Below are positions 53,074 through 58,192 of a DNA stretch of 58,192 bases, one piece after another. Both the position numbers and the translations under genes were made by a program. This stretch comes from Thermogemmatispora sp. (lineage in GTDB: Bacteria > Chloroflexota > Ktedonobacteria > Ktedonobacterales > Ktedonobacteraceae), in assembly GCF_019683635.1 (NCBI RefSeq), contig NZ_JADGIA010000006.1, positions 1-58,192 on the forward strand, in the 5' to 3' direction. Below the pieces are notes generated by a model. It saw nothing but the letters and a program-made list of their open reading frames with translations, was not told the origin of the DNA and did not search any database. Position 1 is the first letter of the stretch. Every line of letters begins with the position of its first letter.

Positions 53074-53246
53074 CCGCTTCCCCGGGCCTTGCCGCCCATG
53101 AAACAGTATAGCCTCGCGCCAGACGGAGCGCACCGTCAGAAGGCCGGGGAAGAAGGCCGGGAAACCCCCCAGGCCGGAACCTGTTCAAATCACCAGGGAG
53201 GGGCGAGAAAGAGCAAGGCGAGAGGGAAGGTGAAGCGGCGACAGGG

Positions 53247-54026
53247 TCAGGAGGGCAGGGGGAGATCGAACGAGAAAGTGGTGCCCTGGTCCTCGGCGCC
53301 GGGACGCTCCAAACGCAGCGTACCGCCGTGGGCCTCGACGATGCTCTTCGTGATGTAGAGGCCCAGACCCGACCCTTGACGGCTGCGCGCTGTCTGCAGG
53401 CGCACGTAGGGGCGGAAGATGCTGTTGATCTCCGCTGCCGGGATGACACGCCCCACATTGTGAACGCTCACGCGTACCAGATGCTCCTCTGGCTGACTCA
53501 CACGGACGGTAATGGTCGTGTGCTCGTCAGAGTACTTGATGGCGTTATCCAGCAAGTTGCCGACGGCCTGCTGCAGGCGCTCGCCGTCCCAGCGACCGAC
53601 GAGGGGCGTCTCAGGAACCTCGACTTCGAGGCGGTGGTAAGGGGCCAACGGGCGGAACTGCTCAACCAGCTCGCGGATCAGCGCTACGATATCACACTCG
53701 GCCAGCAGGAGTTTGAACTGGCCGGTAGACAGGTAAGAGGCGTCGAGCAGGTCATTGACCAGGCGTTTGAGGCGCTGAGCCTGACTGATAATGATAGCCG
53801 TGCCACGCTCGACCGTCTCGCGGCGGCAGTTGGGGCGGGCGATCATCTGGGCATAGTTGATGATGGGAGCGAGCGGGCCACGCAGCTCATGAGCGATCAT
53901 CGCGGTAAACTGCTCTTTGCGCGCTAATTCCTCCTGAAGGAGCATATTGGTTCGTGTCAGCTCATCTACTTGTTGTTGCAGCGCCCTGACGACCTCTTCC
54001 TGCGACTGCTTGCGGTGAGCTCGCAT
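53247..54026 (-). CDS. Soluble sensor histidine kinase
   Basis: A 259-residue kinase. An N-terminal coiled coil (EEVVRALQQQVDELTRTNMLLQEELARKEQ) leads into HisKA with the phosphorylated His in AMIAHELRGPLAPIINYAQMI (about 42). The HATPase has NLLDNAIKYSDEH (N box, about 143) and GSGLGLYITKSIVEAHGG (G box, about 220). It has no membrane helix, PAS or HAMP domain, so it must sense through a partner. No response regulator is adjacent. ATG 54026 is the start. Confidence 0.92.
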   Translation of the reverse strand: MRAHRKQSQEEVVRALQQQVDELTRTNMLLQEELARKEQFTAMIAHELRGPLAPIINYAQMIARPNCRRETVERGTAIIISQAQRLKRLVNDLLDASYLSTGQFKLLLAECDIVALIRELVEQFRPLAPYHRLEVEVPETPLVGRWDGERLQQAVGNLLDNAIKYSDEHTTITVRVSQPEEHLVRVSVHNVGRVIPAAEINSIFRPYVRLQTARSRQGSGLGLYITKSIVEAHGGTLRLERPGAEDQGTTFSFDLPLPS

Positions 54027-54262
54027 GCGTGTGGCCTCCCTACTCGCTCGGTGGCTAATACATCGTTAAGTATACACTTAATCTACGTGGCCGGCGGTTG
54101 AGGCGGAAACCACTGGGAATTTTGGGGGAGAGAGAGGTGAAGAAGACGGGCTTCCGCTCTTGGGAAGAAGGCGCGCCGCTGTCAAGAGGGGCAGGCAAGC
54201 GTAAGCGCTTGCTGCCTCTCGACAGCTGCAATGCGTGTCAATTCCTTCCTTCTTTCCTTCAT

Positions 54263-54475
54263 TCATTCTGCCGGAATCAGACCCAGGTCGCGTAGCTCTT
54301 CCCTGGCTCCCTCGCTCAATTGGGTGAGGTCGAGGCTGGGATCGGCATGGGCGATCAGGTGGCGCAGCCGCTCGATAATCTCCTGGCGGGTGTAGAAATC
54401 GCTCGCCAGCCACAGCTCGCCAATGGTGATTTCGATCTGTCGGCGCTGCAGAGCGGCCAATGCCGATTCGGCCAT
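54263..54475 (-). CDS. Small conserved-looking protein, 70 aa
   Basis: A 70-residue, mostly helical protein (MAESALAALQRRQIEITIGE ... EIIERLRHLIAHADPSLDL), acidic at the C-terminus (LRDLGLIPAE). It has AGGGAG at ten bases before the ATG. I do not recognise a family. A CTTC/CATT repeat lies at its end (54241-54270). Confidence 0.6.
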   Translation of the reverse strand: MAESALAALQRRQIEITIGELWLASDFYTRQEIIERLRHLIAHADPSLDLTQLSEGAREELRDLGLIPAE

Positions 54476-54636
54476 GCGTTGTCTGCTCCCTTCGTGATGT
54501 TGCAGCTCTGCCTGGCTGCCTGAGCCGTGTCGAGCTGCTCCCTGCCGCGCAGCTTCAGGTCAGTCAGGGAGGTGCGACCACCGTTGTGGTGGCCTGCTAG
54601 CTAGTGTTGGCGAGGTGGATGCTCACCCCGACTGGC

Positions 54637-54954
54637 TCAGGAGCCGCTGCTACTGGAGGCTACAGGGGCCTTACTGCTCCCGCTTCCCTCGCTTGTCGAG
54701 GAGGAGCTGCTGCTCTCGCTCTCGCTGGACTTGCTGCTCGTGCTATGTGACGAGCTAGCGCCGTTTGAACTACTGGAGCTGGTGTAGTCCGTTTTATAGA
54801 AGCCGTGCCCCTTGAAGACAATCCCCGTAGGGAAGAGCACGCGATGGATCTCGCCGCCACACTGTGGGCAGACTGTTAAAGGATCGTCCGTGATTTTCTG
54901 CCAAATCTCGAAACGATGCTCGCATGCCCGGCACGCATATTCATACGTGGGCAT
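54637..54954 (-). CDS. FmdB-family zinc ribbon protein
   Basis: A 105-residue protein. The N-terminal ~45 residues are the FmdB/CxxC_CxxC_SSSS ribbon: MPTYEYACRACEHRFEIWQK and CPQCGGEIHRVLFPTGIVFKG. The remaining half is a serine-rich low-complexity tail. FmdB proteins are thought to be regulators; the role is not established. The strong SD lies in GGAGGTGACAGC upstream of the start. Confidence 0.9.
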   Translation of the reverse strand: MPTYEYACRACEHRFEIWQKITDDPLTVCPQCGGEIHRVLFPTGIVFKGHGFYKTDYTSSSSSNGASSSHSTSSKSSESESSSSSSTSEGSGSSKAPVASSSSGS

Positions 54955-55267
54955 AGGATGCTGTCACCTCCGCGCCAGAACATGGCTCAACACTGGAGAA
55001 CGAAACGAAGAAAGGAGGTCTGGTGATGACTTCCTTTCCCTACATAAGAAACAGGAGGGAAAGCGTGGCCGCTTTCCTCCTTACCTGGCAAGAGAGCGTC
55101 TGCTCAATGTAAGAGATGCTCTACATTAAATAGTAATCGCCAATCTCTTCGTTGTCAATCGAAGGCGTGGAGTGCTAGCGCTCGCCGTGCAGCGTCGGCA
55201 GCGCGTTGAGGGCCGCAAGCCTGTCCTCGGCGGTTGGCCTGCGGCTCTCCTCTCTCTGCCCGTCTGC
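54955..55267. other. Spacer between uvrC and fmdB with a hairpin
   Basis: 313 bases. AATGT-A-AGAG-ATG-CTCT-ACATT forms a hairpin at 55106-55127 near the uvrC end, with no T-run on the minus strand. Nothing else is supported. Confidence 0.4.
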
Positions 55268-57256
55268 TCAGGAGCTGCCGATATACTCCTTGACCTTCTC
55301 GGCGGCGGCGCGTGTCATGCCCTCGACGGCGGCCAGCTCCTCGACGCTGGCCTCGCGGATGGCCTGCACAGAGCCAAAGTGCTTGAGCAGGGCCTGCTTG
55401 CGCCGGGGGCCGATGCCTGGGATTTCGTCGAGCTGCGATTTAAAGGTGCGCTGACTGCGCAGCTTGCGATGGTAGGTGATGCCGAAGCGGTGGGCCTCGT
55501 CGCGGATGCGCTGCAGCAGATAGAGGCCCTGCGAGGTACGCGGCAGGCGCAGCGGCTCGGCAGTTCTGGGGAGATAGATCTCCTCGGCAGTGGGCAGGCG
55601 ACTGTGGGAGCCTTCTTCTTTGGCCAGGCCGATGATGGGCACTTCGACGTGCAGCTCCTGCAGGACCTGCAGAGCGGCGTTGAGCTGGGCTTTGCCGCCG
55701 TCGATGACGATGAGGTCCGGCAGTGGCCAGTCGTGGCTGAAGGCGGCTACCTGCCCTTCGGCGTTCTCGACGCCGGCGCGCTCGTCGTCCACGTTAGAGT
55801 TGGGGGCGCCGGTATCGGCGGCGTCCCGGCTCGGGGCTGGCTCGCGGCGGAAGCGTCGGCGCAGGATCTCCTGATGGCTGGCAGGGTCGTTGGCGCCTTC
55901 GACGCTCTTGATGCGGAAGCGCCGGTACTCCGCCGGCTTGGGGCGCCCGGCCTCAAAGACGACCATTGCGCCGACGGCGCTGCTGCCCTGGATATTGGAG
56001 ATGTCGTAGCATTCGATGCGGTAGGGCGGCGCCGCCAGGTTGAGGGCGGCCTGCAGCTCTTCGAGGGCGAGCTGCGTCTTCTGGCTATCGCTGAGCCATT
56101 TGATGCGTTGCTGCTCCAGGACCTCCTGAGCATTCTGTTTGACTAGCTCGATCAGGCTGCGTTTCTCGCCGCGCCGTGGAATGCTCAGGTTGATGGCCTT
56201 GCCGCGCCGGCTCCTGAGCCAGGCCAGCAGCATATCGCGGTCGTCCGGCTCGACTTCGAGCACGATTTCGGCGGGGATGTGGGGCGCGCTTTCGTAAAAT
56301 TGCTGCAGGAAGGAACTCATGATTTCGCCCGGGCTGCTATCGCGAGTGCCCTGCAGGATGAAGTATTCGCGCCCGATGAGCTTGCCGCCGCGGAAAAAGA
56401 AGACCTGGGCGCAGGTCTCGTCTTCGGCTCCGGCCAGGGCGATGACATCCTGATCTTCTTGCCCTTCGGTGTTGATGATGCGCTGCTTCTCCAGAATATG
56501 CTCGACGGCGCGGATGCGGTCGCGCAGACGGGCGGCCTCCTCGAAGTTGAGGGCCTCTGCGGCCTCGTACATGCGAGCCTCTAGCTGCTTGAGCACTTCC
56601 TCGTGTTTGCCTTCGAGGAAGAGGATGACCTGCTCGATGATGGCGTCATATTCTTCGCGCGTGACGTGGCCAACGCAGGGGGCCAGGCAGCGGTGAATGT
56701 AGTACTGGGTGCAGGGCCGGCTGAGATATTTGGGCTTCCAGCCCGGCGGCGTCTGGCCGTTGCGCGGCGGGGCCCAGGCGCTGCCGTCATAGCGGCAGGT
56801 GCGGAAGGGAAAGAGCTTGTTGAGCAGGTCAAGGGTGGCGTCGACGGCGCCTGAGCTGGTGTATGGCCCAAAGTAGCGGTTGCCGTCGCGCTGGTAATTG
56901 CGCACGCGATAGACGCGCGGAAAGTCCTCGCTCAGGGCAACTTTGATGTAGGGATAATTTTTGTCGTCACGCAGCAGGACATTATATTTCGGGCGATATT
57001 GTTTGATGTAGTTGCTTTCGAGGACGAGGGCCTCGATTTCGTTTTCGACGACGACGTATTCGATGTCGTCGACGCGAGCGACCATGCTGCGATTTTTGGG
57101 GCTGAGGTCGGCAGATTCCTGAAAGTAGGAGCGAACGCGCTGATGGAGCGAGACGGCTTTGCCGACGTAGATGATTTGCCCCTGGGCATCCTTCATGAGA
57201 TAGATGCCGGGTTTGTGGGGCAGGCTGTTGAGGACGCTACGAATTTTGTCGTTCAT
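55268..57256 (-). CDS. uvrC: Excinuclease ABC subunit C (UvrC)
   Basis: A 662-residue nuclease, somewhat longer than the 600-residue norm. The GIY-YIG domain is PGIYLMKDAQGQIIYVGKAVSLHQRVRSYF (about 16-45). The UVR region is LEARMYEAAEALNFEEAARLRDRI (about 222). The C-terminal RNase H-like nuclease has ECYDISNIQGSSAVGAMVVFEAG and DLIVIDGGKAQLNAALQVL. Tandem HhH motifs are IPGIGPRRKQALLKHFGSVQAIREA and EGMTRAAAEKV. It makes both incisions beside UvrB-bound damage. An insert (about 480-510) accounts for extra length. ATG 57256 is the start. Confidence 0.97.
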   Translation of the reverse strand: MNDKIRSVLNSLPHKPGIYLMKDAQGQIIYVGKAVSLHQRVRSYFQESADLSPKNRSMVARVDDIEYVVVENEIEALVLESNYIKQYRPKYNVLLRDDKNYPYIKVALSEDFPRVYRVRNYQRDGNRYFGPYTSSGAVDATLDLLNKLFPFRTCRYDGSAWAPPRNGQTPPGWKPKYLSRPCTQYYIHRCLAPCVGHVTREEYDAIIEQVILFLEGKHEEVLKQLEARMYEAAEALNFEEAARLRDRIRAVEHILEKQRIINTEGQEDQDVIALAGAEDETCAQVFFFRGGKLIGREYFILQGTRDSSPGEIMSSFLQQFYESAPHIPAEIVLEVEPDDRDMLLAWLRSRRGKAINLSIPRRGEKRSLIELVKQNAQEVLEQQRIKWLSDSQKTQLALEELQAALNLAAPPYRIECYDISNIQGSSAVGAMVVFEAGRPKPAEYRRFRIKSVEGANDPASHQEILRRRFRREPAPSRDAADTGAPNSNVDDERAGVENAEGQVAAFSHDWPLPDLIVIDGGKAQLNAALQVLQELHVEVPIIGLAKEEGSHSRLPTAEEIYLPRTAEPLRLPRTSQGLYLLQRIRDEAHRFGITYHRKLRSQRTFKSQLDEIPGIGPRRKQALLKHFGSVQAIREASVEELAAVEGMTRAAAEKVKEYIGSS

Positions 57257-57320
57257 GTTGGCTTGTTCGCTTCGCTGTGATGATGCTGGCCTGGGTCTGG
57301 TCTGGCTGGTTGAGCACTGG

Positions 57321-57343
57321 CTATGGATGCTATGGATGCTATG
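57321..57343. repeat. CTATGGATG direct repeats in uvrC leader
   Basis: Two and a half copies of CTATGGATG lie upstream of the uvrC start. Confidence 0.75.
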
Positions 57344-57406
57344 TTTCTGCTGCCCTGGCTGACTGAGACCAGGCTGCCATGATCCGCCTGTGGGGACTGC
57401 CGTTTC

Positions 57407-57412
57407 ATTATA
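57407..57412 (-). promoter_or_regulatory. Likely uvrC -10 (TATAAT)
   Basis: The minus strand reads GTAGTATAAT about 150 bases before the uvrC start. No good -35 is seen. Confidence 0.45.
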
Positions 57413-57460
57413 CTACAGCGGTGGTAAGAAGGCGCAGGCTCAGCCGTAGCGGCCTCCGCC

Positions 57461-57480
57461 GGGCCGGGCCGGGCCGGGCC
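57461..57480. repeat. (GGGCC)4 pentanucleotide repeat
   Basis: Four exact GGGCC units between the divergent uvrC and cupin genes. Confidence 0.8.
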
Positions 57481-57556
57481 TGTGGCTGAAAAAGTGGTGC
57501 CCGCAGCGTTCCCTTCTGGACAGTACTCTTTGAGAACAGAGGAGCGAGAGATTATC

Positions 57557-58042
57557 ATGACTGGAGCCTATCAGTCCGATCCGCCACCGGCTCTCTTCCT
57601 GGCCGCGGGTGCCGCTGCTGCTGGAGAGGTGCATCAGTTAGGGATCAGCACGCTCACCTTTAAGGTGACAACTCCCAACGCCGCCGATCTCTTCGTTCTG
57701 GAGAATCACTTTCGCACAGGCGGGGGGCCGCCGCGCCATCTGCACTACGATCAGGAAGAGTGGTTCTATGTGCTCGCGGGGACCTTTCTCTTCGAGGTGG
57801 GCTTGCAGCGCTATTCGCTTGAGCCGGGGGCTTCGCTGCTGGCTCCGCGTGGTGTGCCCCATGTCTGGGCCTGCACCGGTGCGGGCCGTATCCTGATCGC
57901 CTTCCTGCCGGCGGGCAAGATGGAAGCGTTCTTTCGGGCGGTGACCGCTCGTGGGGAGGCGCCGGCGATGCCGCCGCAGGAGGCGGCTCTCTGGCGCGCT
58001 CATGGCATGGAGCTGCTTGGGCCGCCGTTGCCGCTGGCCTGA
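57557..58042 (+). CDS. Cupin-domain protein
   Basis: ATG 57557 (MTGAYQSDPP) is preferred over a longer frame from 57482. The 161-residue protein is a single cupin. GGGPPRHLHYDQEEWFYVLAGTFLFEVG (about 55-82) holds motif 1 with the H-x-H and Glu metal ligands, and APRGVPHVWACTG holds motif 2 with the last His. It may bind a metal and act on a small molecule; the function is unknown. Confidence 0.88.
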   Translation: MTGAYQSDPPPALFLAAGAAAAGEVHQLGISTLTFKVTTPNAADLFVLENHFRTGGGPPRHLHYDQEEWFYVLAGTFLFEVGLQRYSLEPGASLLAPRGVPHVWACTGAGRILIAFLPAGKMEAFFRAVTARGEAPAMPPQEAALWRAHGMELLGPPLPLA

Positions 58043-58095
58043 TCCAGGCTGGGGAAGAAGAGAGGGCTGTGGCTCTGTCGTCTGGGGCTGGCAAT

Positions 58096-58104
58096 TGCTA
58101 TAAT
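58096..58104 (+). promoter_or_regulatory. Extended -10 TGCTATAAT before the next gene
   Basis: TGC-TATAAT lies about 86 bases before the ATG at the window end. Confidence 0.6.
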
Positions 58105-58189
58105 GAGGCTAATCGGCAGGCACTGGCTCGCACCTGTGCTGCGGGCGGTGCGTGCCGTGAAAATGGAAAATGATTGCGGGAGGCGTGCT

Positions 58190-58192
58190 ATG
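58190..58192 (+). CDS. Start codon of a truncated next gene
   Basis: The last three bases are ATG, preceded by GGGAGG at seven bases. With a promoter box upstream, this is probably the start of a gene that continues beyond the window. Nothing can be said about its product. Confidence 0.5.

Noticed and set aside
52800-53230. SRP RNA, RNase P RNA or tmRNA in this region
   Set aside because: The invariant SRP GGAAG/AGCAG pair, the RNase P GAAAGTCC core and the tmRNA ends are absent on both strands.
52894-53358. Plus-strand 154-residue frame over the structured segment
   Set aside because: Low-complexity with no domain, and it overlaps the end of the histidine kinase gene.
55172-56146. Plus-strand 324-residue frame
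   Set aside because: It is the complement of uvrC with shadow-like composition.

Overview
The window is 58 kb of bacterial chromosome with about 60% G+C by eye. It is densely packed with housekeeping and metabolic genes and contains no phage, insertion sequence, CRISPR array, tRNA or rRNA that I could recognise. Several things suggest a Chloroflexota genome, most likely an aerobic Ktedonobacteria of the Thermogemmatispora type: a STAND ATPase with TPRs, small soluble Ser/Thr kinases, a CoxG-like protein, an LCP protein with a long low-complexity N-terminus, a GH57/GT4 pair, and a DUF4388 protein. This placement is inference from gene content and has not been tested by search.

Layout. 1-5 kb: the 3' end of uppP, two tiny membrane proteins, fmt (minus), and a 722-residue STAND/TPR protein. 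5.8-13.7 kb: an LCP cell-wall ligase, a TolB-like lipoprotein, a Ser/Thr kinase, ridA overlapping dnaA, and a HAD phosphatase closed by a strong terminator. 13.9-17.5 kb: acyl-CoA dehydrogenase, a hypothetical protein, and an M16-family protein that has lost a zinc ligand. 17.5-22.3 kb: a phenylacetyl-CoA-epoxidase-like (Paa) cluster followed by two enoyl-CoA hydratases. 22.5-26.8 kb: a lipoprotein, a CPA1 Na+/H+ antiporter with a leader terminator, a CoxG-like protein and a membrane protein. 27-31 kb: nadE, then glmS preceded by a convincing glmS ribozyme. 31.3-41.8 kb: lytic transglycosylase, HEAT protein, TetR diverging from a cytochrome P450, GH57, GT4, a kinase and a LmbE deacetylase. 42-58 kb: phoU, beta-carbonic anhydrase, an RNase D-HEAT fusion, a PTPS-like enzyme, an SDR, a GT4, a DUF4388 protein, an aldehyde dehydrogenase, a peroxiredoxin, a DUF4177-like protein, a candidate structured RNA, a histidine kinase, an FmdB protein, uvrC and a cupin.

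The most distinctive gene group is the Paa-like cluster. PaaD is split into two separately encoded domains placed apart, both large subunits keep two ExxH motifs, no PaaE reductase is present, and successive genes overlap by ATGA, one junction through a 24-codon ORF. A promoter (TTGACT-N17-TACAAT) with an inverted repeat at the expected start site precedes it. The next most notable features are the RNA elements: the glmS ribozyme, a terminator inside the antiporter leader, and a rod-like structured segment at 52.9-53.1 kb.

Across the window, transcription signals follow one pattern: an extended -10 of the form TGC-TATAAT, often without a clear -35. In the SDR gene this box sits so close to the ATG that the mRNA should be leaderless. 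Intergenic spacers repeatedly carry short tetranucleotide repeats.
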